Assembly (NCBI GenBank): GCA_016785225.1
Contig: JAFBJZ010000603.1
Span: 434,001 to 498,000 of the forward strand
Direction: 5' to 3'
From: Psettodes erumei
Lineage: Eukaryota > Chordata > Actinopteri > Pleuronectiformes > Psettodidae
DNA: 64,000 bases
Made by a program: the position numbers and the translations under genes. Shown in pieces: positions 11,001 to 23,500 of the stretch. Below the pieces are notes generated by a model. The model ran no database searches. It was not told where the DNA came from and saw nothing but the letters and a program-made list of their open reading frames with translations. How positions within the stretch are numbered: position 1 is the stretch's first letter; every line of letters starts with the position of its first letter.

Positions 11001-14000
11001 GTTCCTCTCACAAGCCGTACGTTTCCTGCGCCGCGCCGCTAATGATGATTAGCATCACAGCTCGGGGAATCTGTGTACGTTTCCCCGATTTAGGCACTGC
11101 TGGGCTCAATTAATATTTCACCGCGACGCGCTCCATTTTCCGGGGCCAGCGCAGCGGGCCGTGGCGCCGCCGAGGCCGAGTCAAAGGGCGGGGGGGGGGG
11201 GGGCGACACGGGCCGCTACGGATTTGCTCACGTTAAAATCAGTCGGTGATGAAATCTTAATGTGCTCATCTTCGGCCTTGACGAAAACTCGACCAGACTG
11301 GAATAAGATCAATTGCCGACCAGAAAGCAACGCGGGCGTTTAATCTCGGAAGACTGAGAAGGCCCAGCACGAAAATCTGAAAATAAATTAGGGGAGAAAT
11401 ATTCTCAGGATGGAAGCGCCCGATGTCAGGAAAAGGTGAAGCGGCGATGAGCAGCAGCTTCATGCTTCAGGAGAGCTTACGTAACATCTCTCACTGCAAA
11501 AGCCACCAGACGACGAGACGATGCTCGGTCTCCATTATCCCCCTTTTTTAAATGGAAAACTTGCCAAAGTGATCACTGATGATTTTGTGAGCAAATTACT
11601 TTTTCGTGTAATTGCACTTTTCTTTTTTTTTTTTTTTTTTTTTTACGGATAGCGAAATGTGTTTAACCAAAGTGAATGCGGGAAGTAATGGGGCTTAAAG
11701 ACTTTTTTTTTTTCCTGAGAGCTTTTCCTCAAGCAGTAGCAGCAGGGGGAAAAAAAAGCCCTGGGAGTGTTCCATTTGGAGGAGAGGCTTGCATTTTGTG
11801 TGTACGCAAGCTGTTTTTTTTTTTAACGCCGCAAATTTATGCCAGCGATCGCTATCTCTTCTCCTCCCTCCTATGAAGATGTAATTGCAATATAATGCGG
11901 AGGTCTGAATAGCGACGCATTAAATTGCGGAGGCACATTATAATGGCCTGATTATGACTGTGTTGTGTTACCGCAGGGGACGCAAATAAATCTGGGTCAT
12001 CCAGAACAAACTCCGTCATACTTAGTGTCCCCGTCAGGGCGTGACGGGCCCATTTTGAATCTAAAGTGCCGTACCACCTCGCCCCCCTCGCACGTATTCC
12101 ATCTTCCCATTTAACCTTGTTTTTGTTTTTTGTTTTTTTTCTTCTTGCGACCTTAACCTGGCAGGAACTGAAGGACGTCCACCACAAGGACCAAATGGCC
12201 GCGGCTCGCGGCGTCCTGCAGAGGAACATCCCCATGCTGTACACGGCGTCCCGGGCCTGCCTGCAGCACCCCGACGTGGCGGCCTACAAGGCCAACCGCG
12301 ACCTGATCTACAAGCAGCTGCAGCACGCCGTCTCCGGCATCTCCAACGCCGCCCAGGCCACCGCCACCGAGGACTCGGCGCTCAGCCAGCCTGCCGGCGG
12401 CGGCGAGCTCGCCTACGCCCTCAACAATTTCGACGTAAGTCCCCGCGCGTCCAGGTACCCGCTCGCTTTAAAAAAAAAAAAAAAAAAAGCAGCAAGGCTC
12501 GGTCCCAAAGGCGCGTTTTTAAAAACTCTTTATTTGTCGGGCAGCGCGGCGGCGACGGCCCGTTAGGAGAGGCTGCGGCGGGGTCGGACGTTCGCTTTAT
12601 CTGAATCACACAAACCCCTCCAAGGGCTCGAGGTCGAGGCGGAAATTAAGGGCGAGGCGCGTGGACAAATCGGGACACGGCTTCGGGGTGCATCGAATGC
12701 GTTCTTGAGTCACTCGTGCCCCGCCGCTCCGTCCGCTTCTCTCTGGATGTCGAACGAAGGAGGTTCACCGCGTCTCGTAAACAGCTCGGCATTAACATGC
12801 GGCCCGTAAAGGTTGTCCCCCTCCCCCGCCGGCCGCTGCCCGGCTCGGTCCGTTCTGAAGAACTGCAGCAAGTGTATTTCAGAGTCAAGGTTGTTGGGAA
12901 AATCACGGCGAGCTGAAAAAAAAAAAAACAACCTTACCTTAATGAATTCACGGCGCTTCTGTTGCCACCGAAGGGCGAACCCGACACCGACGTTCAGGAC
13001 ATTTCATTATTCCCTCAAAACAAAATGCTGCTTTTTTAAAATTCCTGATTAAACAAACTGCAGCTGGCAGAGATTGCGTTTTTTTTTAAATTCACGTTTT
13101 CAGTCCTCTATCCTTCGCGGGCCTTGATCCATAACCGTTCACGTGGCCGCTGTCACGCGGCGCTCCGTTCAGATTCCGCCTCAAACCCTCCGTATTCAAC
13201 AAACGCTTAACAGCGGTTAAAAATACAGAATGTCACATCAGTCATCATAATATTGACACGAAACAACGCGGGGTGAGCGGCGGGATAAAACACCGAGGCA
13301 ATCATCTTAATGCCGCCCGTGGCGACGAACTGAAAGACGACTGACGACTTTTTTTTTTTTTTTTACTTCCAGGAGCTCGCTCGTGTTCAGGCAGCCTCCA
13401 CAGACACTGAACAGATCCGCAGCCACGAATTAAATCAAGCGCAAGTTTCCATTTTGCCCCCCGTCGACGTTTTATAAGCAGCGGGGCCAAACAGTACGCA
13501 ACAACAAAAGATCAAATTTGATGTGGGGGTTGTGTTAAACTAGAGGAGGCGAGTTGCGTTGGTTTGGCCGCGTTGTGTTACCTGAAATGCGATGCGGGGA
13601 TTCCGGTTTGTAACGAATTCCGGCTCCGCGAACTAGTTTGTTGTGACGCTGGAAGACGGGGGGAGTTTCGTAACCCCAGCCGTCGTTTGCGGCGATTTTA
13701 TCCTTCGCTGCGACAGTTGCGAGGTGAGCTGCAGAAATACGGCGTGCATGTTCGCCGGGGGGAACGTGCGTGTGCGTTTATCTGGTAGGCCGATGCTGCA
13801 CCTTGCGGTGAGGCCGGTTTCGACTCGTCCTGCCGGAGCCACCCGCTGAGGCTCTCCCGCCGCGCTCCTCCACCGCCTCCATTTTAATGAACAAGGAGGC
13901 GGCGGTTTCTTTCTTTTTTTTTTTTTCCTCTCCAAGCTGCCGGTCTGAACACGGCCTAACTTGATGTGTCGCTCCTGCACGCATCTTAAGAGTTCCCGCA

Positions 14001-17000
14001 AACTCTGGGTTTTTCCCGCACAGCAGATGCAGGCCTGCATTTTGTGCGACGTGGAGAACAAGTGCAGCGGTGCAGTGTTGCTTGAGGTCAGGTGACTGAC
14101 CCGGCCCGTCGGCCACTTGTTGCCGAGGCCGCCAGATTTTCAATTGCCTGCAACCTCTTGCAACGCACCGGTCAATGCAACAGGAGGAGACAACCAGCGA
14201 CGGACGCGCCCACGACGTTGAGGTCGTACGTAACGCTCGCGTCCAGGTCGCCTGGAACCTTGAAGCACAACGGACGGGACGCGAGTACGTGAAGCGCCGA
14301 GGCGGCGTTAAAATTTGATGTACTGTAAGTTGTCAGAGCCTCGCCGTTAATGAACGCCGCCCAGCGACGCTGCTGCCTCTAAATTTGAAGCGTCGCCGCG
14401 CGTTTCCATTTCATTTAACCTGTGTTTAACCCCTTCTCAAAGCGCGGCGGCGGCGTACGGCGCAGCAGGCATCCAGAAGCAACGCGTGTTCGGCCGCACG
14501 CTCTAGCGCTGGTTGAGGCCAGTCCCCGAGATCCCGCGTCAGCGTCTGCAGCTCTTAGCGGGGACTAATGAAAAATTTACTCGCGCTAAGCTTTTTTAAG
14601 TAGCGAACGCGGTACCGGAGACATTACTCCTAAGGCCTCGCTCTCCAACGAGGCCTCAGCGCTGGATATATAAAAAAAAAAAAAAAAGCGTGCCATTTCT
14701 GCTTTCAGCAAATTGTCGCTTTGAGGGCAGCGGCGGCGCGCCGGCGAAAGTGAGAGGCGCGCTCGGCGCCGCCGCCGCTGGCTTCCTGTTGCTGGCGTTT
14801 GAAGTTCATTTGCTCAGCTGAAGTACGGCCGTCCGAGTTTGTGGTCGGTTGTTTTGAGCTATAAAAGCGTTTCTCTGTAATGGCGGAGGATATGCCAAAT
14901 TATTAATGTGCGTACAACAATTGGCAGAAATTATTTGACGGGCAGCTGTGCAGAAAGCCCCCCCCCCCAAAAAAAAAAAAATATGCAGACCTTTTTCAGA
15001 CGAGCTCCTCTGCGTCGCCCGATTTCAAGAGCAGGGCAAAATTAGCGCGAGTCAACCCCTCCCATTTCCACCTCTCTCGCTTCCTCCTGTGTGTGTCTCT
15101 CTCTCTCGCTCTCGTATGCCTGTTGCCATGGCGATATGACACGCAAGCAGAGGAGGTCAGACGAGACGGAGTGGTGGTGGTGGTGGTGGTGGGGTGACGG
15201 AGGGCGCGCTGCCTAATAAAGCACACTTTAAAGTAAAGCGCACAGCACGGAGGCCGTTCATCGCCGGGAGAAGTTACCCGTCTCTCCTCCGCCGCCGCGA
15301 GACGTCACGGCGACGCCGTGCCTCTCTGCAGCGCCTCTCCGGCATGTCAACTAGTTGCCTCTCTCGCTCTCTCAGCAGGCTCCCCCCCCCCCGTGAAATC
15401 AGACCTTTAAGTGTTCTCTCATCAACCCGCAGACGTAGAAGAGAGGGGAGTGGGGCAAATCAAATTCTCTTGTGAGAGATTCTGCGGTCTCAGACGTGCG
15501 TTTTAGATGACACATTAGTAGTTTGATCTGGCGTCTGGAATTGGTCTCGCCGTCTACGTAGCAGCGCGGCTTTCTCGTTTTGACGAAGCGGATTTTCATG
15601 AGGCGCTTAGAAAGAATGGTACTTAATTCCTGGGGACCCATAAATGCACCCGCCGAAGCTGCACCTGCAGAGCATGGGGGCGATAGGCGATATTTAAAAA
15701 AAAAAAAAAAGTTCACTCACGCCCGGTCACTTTCGTAAAACGTGCCCCTTTTTTAAAGGAAAAAAAAAAATTCCGAATGATGAACTGTCTTGTTCCGCGT
15801 GTAAAGCGGACGAGGACATTCCGGAGTCTGACTGAGACGAGTTCGCCTTAAACGGAGCAGCCTCGGATGCACCTTTTTCGTGATCGCAGTTTGGATTCAG
15901 AAACGCTCATGTGTCTGAGCTACATTTCCAGTTTAGATAAGGACACGTTGGCTCGGTGAGGACTGGTTCGAAAAGAGTATGTTTCGCTTTATCGCGGGAA
16001 GGAAAATATGTCGACAACGTTCCTCCTGTCGTCGAATTAAAAAAAAAAAGACATTTCATTTGAGAGGAAGGGGAGTGTAGTCTCTTCACTATTTTAATTA
16101 AATTCTGTTCTTTCTTTTTTTTGGGTTGCACGCCACATCACGGGCATTCAGCTCTTACCATTTAATACCTTTTTAGATTTCTTTATCGTCGACACTAAAC
16201 TGGTGACATCCCTTTTTTAGCGCCGAGTGCGGGGGGACAGATTCGCCGAATTGAGCACTAGAGCGGCCGCACCTTAATTTCTCGCTTTCCATGTCATTAA
16301 TTTGTCAAGTCATGCTGCATTATTTCTCATTACTCTCGGTCAAATCGCTTTATTTTATTTTATTTTTTTTTCTGTCGGAGACGAGGGCCGTGGGATTCCG
16401 CGTCTGAAAGCGTACGCCGCGTCACCGGCCCGGTAGATGCGCGAAACGAAGGCCCGTCGGAGTTCCCTCTTTGGAGAGATCGGCGATACCGCGGCGACTT
16501 TTTTTTTTCTTTCTTTTGCGTCTCTTTTCCCTCCTCCCGTGTAATTTCCCCTCTGCCCCCTCTCCCCGCAGAAACAAATCATCGTGGACCCCCTGGCGTT
16601 CAGCGAGGAGCGCTTCCGTCCCTCCCTGGAGGAACGCCTCGAGAGCATCATCAGCGGCGCCGCCCTCATGGCCGACTCCTCCTGCACGCGCGACGACCGC
16701 AGGGAGCGCATCGTGGCCGAGTGCAATTCCGTGCGCCAGGCTCTTCAGGACCTCCTCTCTGAGTACATGGGCAATGTGAGTGTCTTACCTTTTCCTCCCG
16801 ACAGGCCAACAACTCCTACTCCGTGTCCACAGCACGACTGCTCTACAATACTTTTTTTTTTTTTTAAGACAGTTTGACAGTACATTTCATAAGTTCAAAA
16901 GATGTTTAACATCTGACATCTTAATTCCAAGATAGCCCGCGAAACCCAGTGGGGGGAAAAACACGATGGTTATATTTCTCATCTACCTACTAATTCTCCT

Positions 17001-20000
17001 CGCTTTACAGTAAGAGTCATCTGATTCCAAACAAAATTTTTCTCTTTGTGCCTAATAGTTACTCTTACAGCATTAACTAACCTAACACGGGTTGAATAAA
17101 AGCCTCGGAGCGATTTGAACATGCGCGGAACCGCCTCAGCGGAGGCGGGCTTTTTTCGCCGCTGTCGGGCGTTGCGGCTCTGCGCGAAGTTAACGAGCAA
17201 ACATGTCGCGTCTGAAACTAACTGGCCACATCGAGGCGCTTTTGATTTGCATACGTAGACGCGCTATCCGGGTCTGTCGGGCCAGATGGCGAATCTGACG
17301 ACAGAGCGCGTTTTCATTCCACGCGCCTCAACGCACCTGAAGGCTGTCCGATAGTCGGCGGAACGCCAGGGAACGTCCGCACAAAGACTTAATCGTCCTG
17401 GCGGGCTGCAACTGGGGCCGCTCCCTCGTCACCCGATCGCCACAGATCACTCAGCGGCTCAACTGATCGGGGATCAGATGGATTTTTACTTTTCTCGCTG
17501 CTTCAACGTGACAGAGGGCAGTAATTCCTATTTTCGGTTACACCCTCAGTGTCACTTCGCCATAATCAAATACTTTTTTTGCGTCTGGAAAATCTGCATC
17601 ATTTTCCTCATTTTTAAAATAAAGAGATGTTTGATTTTCAGGAGCAAAGCCTTGTGTTCAAGGATGGAGCAGTGAAACAACCCCCCACCCCCCGCGCCCA
17701 TTTCCTGTTCACATTTGTCATTTTTCTGTCTGTGAACGACCCGGCGTGACCACCGCCGCCCGTCCTCGCTGTAAAAACAGAATTTCAGAGCGGGCCCAGC
17801 CCTCCAGATAAATCTCGTTGCCGCGGTAATGCCTTATTTATTGCCATCCATGAGCTCCAACCCGATCTGTTTTCTATGCCGTTCCTGCCGGCTTTTTTTT
17901 TTTCCGAGGCGAAATCATAAACCACGCGGCGGCCTCTGTGCGTTTCATTTGCGAAACGTCGCGCTGGCGCCAGCAAACCCAAAACGTCGCAGGTGCCCGC
18001 AAAATTGACGCGCGGTTGTTAATTTTAGCACGGCCTAGCCTAGCTAGCTTACTTAGAGTAACGACCCTCCCATGCCAAGAGGTAACCTAACATAACGCAG
18101 CATTTTGTGCGACTGCAGGTTCCATTATAAATGGGCCGATTTGGGGATCGGCAGATCCGCCGCATGGCTCCGGCGGCCGGGGCATTTAACACAGCAGAGA
18201 ACTGGGCAGCGGCCTCGGCCCGCCCGCCTAATAAGGTGAGCAAATTGGTGTTCTATCTGCGCCCAAATGTACTCTGTGTCTTCTTGGCCCTTGGCCTAAT
18301 GCTTCACGCGGTGTCGCTGCAAAACTGTTAAGTAGGTTTTGTGGGATTCTGCAGGGGCGATTCTTTTGGCAGCGATTATGACCACGCATCAACTCGAGTA
18401 TTATTTCTGATGAATTGCAGGAACTATATATATATATTTTTTTTTTTCAGTTTGGAGAAAGTAGCGGAACACTGTAGTACCGTGGTGGTAGTTTTCTTCA
18501 CTGCAGTAGTCCTTTGGGGGGGGGGCGAGTGTATGAAACAAAGGGCGCGCTGACGCTTTTCGCCCCTCCCTGTCTCGCGATTGGAATTTCTAAAATGTCT
18601 TCAGTATGTTTTCGCTCGACACCGACTAACCCAAAATGATGAGCAGTCAGATGTCATCGTCCCTCAGCACTGTCGCGTCCCGTCCCGTCCTCTCCTGTCC
18701 ACGCTCAGGCCGCGCAGCTGCATTGCTCATCCAGAACGCCGCCAGTTTATTTTAAGGTCTCGGGCCCGCTCATGCAGCATCTCTCGCCCGCTTCGGAGTT
18801 TTCTACCTCACTGGGCTCCTTACGCGCCACTCGGGAGTATCCCCGAGTGACTCCGGAGCTGGGATTGCTGCGGAGGGCCGCCCCTCATCGCCGTGGCGGC
18901 GGCGGCGGCGGGTTTCGGCCGCTCATTTGACCCGACGACGGCGGCGAGCGGGGGAGCGCGATGGGTCGCCGTCCACCTCGCGCGTTTGACGGCCCAGCGC
19001 AGCCTCCCAGATAGCATAGCGACATAGCTGGTGTTTTTCGACCGATGGAAACCGCATCGCTCAGCGCAACGTACCGCATAAGGTTCGGTGGTCTGCGCGG
19101 AGAAGCCCATTAAACACTATATTTTGCCACTGCAGCATATGGGTTTTACACTCGCAGCCGAGGCTCTTGGACGCGCTCCTAACTCATTTGCTTTCGCTCC
19201 CTCGTCCCTTCTGCTGCTTCTTTCCCTGTAGCTACAAGTTGTTTTCCATTTTCCCTCTTCCCCCAGACTCTTTGGAGGGGAAAAAAAAAGAGTCGCAGGC
19301 CCTCGGTAGAAATACTGCGTATAAGGGCCTTTAAAAAAATCCCACAGTGGAGGTCAAAAAAAGAAGCGCCGGCAGTCATCGCGCTCACGCCTCGTACAGT
19401 TTTTACACTTTGACGACGGCCCACACAGACATCAACAGCGCATTTCCTTTTGTTATGGATAGTGACAGAGTGAACCAGCCCCCGTCTGTCTTTTGACAGC
19501 TGCGATATGAGATCTAATTGTTTGAAGTTTTAAAAAAAAAAATGTATTTATTTTTTAGTTTTCTGGACCGATAAAGCCCCGGCCTCTTCTGCGCTAATCG
19601 CTCGCACGAGAGAACGCCGCCGCCGTTCGCGTTTCGTTGATTTATATCACCGAGTCGTCTGTAAGTTTGGCGGGGGGAGGGGTTTACGTTACAACTGCCG
19701 CAACCCGGGCGCCGGCGTACGAGTGATCCATCTCGGAAAAAGCAAGTCTGCAGTCATGTTGAAACAGAACATTAAATTGATTATTAAAAAAAAGCACTTT
19801 TGAATCTGCTCTGAAATGAAGGGCTCCATAATTTGACATCGAACAGGGACGCGACTAAAGCAATTAGCTTCATGGTTAAAAAACTCAGTTTCAGTCTAAC
19901 AGGCCGTGGAGTTCCTGTTTTCTTTTTCCCCCCTCCAGACCTAAGATGCCATCCCAGACTTATTCAATGTAACTTTTCTGATCCTCGCCTTTGTTTTCTG

Positions 20001-20477
20001 TTAGCGGGGGGAAAGGGAGGTAGAAATGTCCAAATCTATAGGATACATGATGTTGTTATGATGACTTTTTTTTCCTCCAATCCTGGAGCGGAAAATTATC
20101 ATTTAACAAGGCGAGAGCTTGTTCGCTCGGGCAGGGGCGGGGTGAGGGGGTGGCACCGGCACCGCCACGCAGCCTGACCTCAATTACTCCATATTGTCAT
20201 GACAGTTTGGCACGGCGCGCATCGAGTGCAACCGTTTCTGCCACTTTTTAAAAATTAATAATGCATCTCCCGTTCCCAGCCTCTGTCGGGGTTTTGTTCC
20301 GTGGCGGGGGTTTGACATTTCAGTTTGTCGGACTCGGAAGCGACACGTCGGGCCTGCGCGAAAAGGACACGCCCCTGCCCCCTCGCTTTTCTCGCCGCTT
20401 TCTGTCTGAGTGCAGACTCTCCATCTGCAACTCTACTGTGCTTCTCTTATGCTTTGCTGTCTCCTTGCTGGACCCCC

Positions 20478-20517
<40 letters not shown>

Positions 20518-23500
20518 TGTGACCGTTTCTCCCTCTCGACAGCTCACTTTTCCCCGAGCTCTTGCCGTCTTTTCGCCTCGGGCGTGTGCAGTGAGTGGCA
20601 GGATTCCGCTTTGTCCCCTCTCCTGTCCGCCTACGCCGTTTCCCCGCACTGCCCCTCGTTACGCCAGTCTCTCCGACCCGACGAGCGATTTGGAGTCGAA
20701 AACGGCTCAGTGACGCGTCGCCCCTAACGAGGCTGCCAGCGTTGTTTCGCCAGCAGGGCATTTTCATCTGCTGGCGAAACAACGGGCGCTGCGCCGTGCC
20801 CACAGGTGAGATCGCCGTGCCGGTCGCGGGTAAGGGGCCAGAGAGTGCGTCAAAAATGACCCTCGCGCTTTAAAAAAAACAAAACAAAACAAAGCGGTGG
20901 AAGAAGGCTCAAAGGGACGAGACCTAATGCAAGACCGGCCGGAAAGGAGTTTAATCTATCTCGTTGTAATCTCATCTAAATGCATAATTAAAACAAATTA
21001 CACTCCACACAATGTAACAGGGGAAAGATTTAGTGTCCCAGAGGCTTTTCGTATATTTACAGCCCCCATAAAACACAAGTCCCGTCAGTAACAACCAGTC
21101 GGGCAACGTTTCCCAGACCTGGCCCTTGATCTCCCGCTGGCGAATGCTCTTTATTTTCCCACAGCAGCTCACCGGGCGAGCAAGGCCACGCCCTCGCAGG
21201 CGGGCGTTTTGCGACGAGTCTCGACTCTCCCGGTTCTCGGTTTTGCGCGGGAGACAAGTGGACCCGACCCAGCCGGTGGCCGGGCTCGTCCGCGCCGCCT
21301 CTGGATTTTCATTTGCCTTTTCCACGGCCAATTAGGTTCGTCCCCTGCTGGTCGATACACGCGCATTCCTTCCAACTCGTATTCAGCTTTTTTTTCCCCC
21401 TCACATTCACATTTTTTCCTAGCGTTTCGTGAGCGTGGAAAAGCCGCGGCGCTGGCTGAAGCGTGCAGTCGAGTCCAGTTAGATTTTTGATTTCTATTTG
21501 AATGATCCTGTACTGATTCTTTAAGAGCCCAAGATCTGCCTTTGTGCCTTTTTTTTCAGTTAACGTGTGCAAACATGCCATAAGTGGCGTGGCTCTTATT
21601 ATCACTGCTCAACTGATTTGCACAAAAAAATACAGCTGAATCACGAATAGTCGTTTCGGATTCAGCCGACAATGTGCTCCTCACGCAATTTTATGTTCGC
21701 GGAAACCACGGCGTTGTGCGCTACCCCGGGCAAATTCCTGCGCTTTCTGCAAAATATGTATGTTTATCTGACGTCACTGAATCCTCAAGAATCCAATCGA
21801 AGCAAAGTGAATCACACGAACGGACGCCGGGCTTTACGAGACGGGAGATCGGCGCAGACGTCCCGCTCCGCTATCAGTCTTTGTAGTTTTACTGCAGCAG
21901 ATTTAAGATATGCATCTCAGCTGTGCGTTATTGCACTCCGCAGAGTAAGTCCCAAATAATAAATTGAGAAAGGAAGCACGCGGGTCTTCCCTCAAACTGA
22001 CCGCTGACGTTTTCATGGTTTGAGAGGATAGTTTCCAGGCACACACGTTGATTTCCCGCGCAACAACGGACCCTTACGTTTATTTACAGCATCGTCATTT
22101 CTGTTTCTAACGCCAAGCCCCCGAATATCAAAACTCCATCCGTGAGATCCTCGTATCTCTCTGCATTTAAAAAAAAAAAAAAAAAATTCAATCTTGCCTA
22201 CGCGTGCTGCGTTGCTGGTGGAGCAGGTGGAAACCCGAGCGGCGTGTGTTTTGATCAGACGGCTGTCACCGGCACAGACGCGACGGCACGTCATTTCATT
22301 TAGACATGTTGCAATTAGCCGCCGTCCGTGCTGTTTGCTACTTGTTGTTCAGATGCAGTCGTATGAGTGTGGGGGCATAAGCTCGGGCCGCAGAAACCTG
22401 TGGTTGGAAACCAAACTTGCAGCTTATGAGAAAGGAATGAACACACAGAACAGAGAATGGTGTGTGCACCGGTCTCGCCCGCTTACAAATAACCGGTTTT
22501 CGAAAAGTTCAAGGACGCGGCGCTGATAAACGGGGGCCCAGAGTTTCCGGTCGGTCGTCGTTTTGAGCGAGCCTCCGTTTTAAACTTTTTCCCGAGAAAG
22601 CGGCATCGGACGGCTTGTCGGGTTCGTAACGTTTGCGTGCGGCTTACCGCGCATCAACACAAAAGGCCACGCAGCACGCTCAAGGATTAACCTCGAAATC
22701 ATTCACAAATCTTGGGAGATTGGGAGGAGCAGAGATGAGCTGTAAACGCAAAATCAACGGATTATTGTCTTTCAAGTTGACAAGGCAAACAGTTGCCTAT
22801 TTACACAAAGTGTATAGTGGACTTTTTTTTTTTTTTTAGTACTGATCATGGAGTTGAAGGACTCAAAGCTGCACAGTCAGGCGATAATTCTAAAGTGTGT
22901 TCGGCCACATCTTTCCAGCAGCACTGTCATACATTTATTCATCGCATGCAATCGGCGGAAACATTTTTGTTAAATCCTGAGTACGATCGCGCCGCTTCGG
23001 TCTGTTCCCCGCCCCGATCGGTCTGGAAAAAAAAAAGTTGTCCTCCAGCCAGCGGCGGCTGAGGCGGGCCGGCACACGAGCCGGGTGAGAGACGGGAGCA
23101 TCTGCGCAGGTCTTGTAACGCATGCCCGTTCGCTCAGATACGCAGCTGCAGCGAGTGCCTTTTTGTTTTCCTCGGGCGCGCCAGCGACCTTGGCAATGGG
23201 GAAACGACCGAGTTCCTGACTCTGGTACGAGATGACAGAGGAGAATGTTCCCTTCTATTCTGAAAAAAGTGCAACCCCCCTTTTCTAACAGAGAGAATCA
23301 AATGGAGAATAATTAACTGTCGCCCCATTTAAGAGCATCCATCCATCCGTCCGTCCATTATCCACGCCTCCATGAGTGCAGCCTGTCCGAGCGCACGACA
23401 CGCGCGGGCTGGCTAGCGCTGTAGCGCGGAGCTAACGGGCATGTACACCAACACTCTGGCACTGGCTCACTGCACCTGCGGGGAGTGGGTGTTCCCAGTT

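Larger units (their letters stand above)
10067..12164 (+). other. ctnna1: ctnna1 intron 5
   Basis: A 2.1-kb intron with a candidate degenerate tRNA-derived SINE head at 10810-10870, a G14 run at 11190-11203 and long T-runs near 11620-11645. No exon or other gene was recognised. Confidence 0.55.
12435..16571 (+). other. ctnna1: ctnna1 intron 6
   Basis: A 4.1-kb GC- and CpG-rich intron. It contains a GC-rich imperfect inverted repeat at 14729-14779, a (TGG)n tract at 15171-15193 and several A/T runs (for example near 14670, 15695 and 16365). No coding potential could be supported. Confidence 0.55.
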
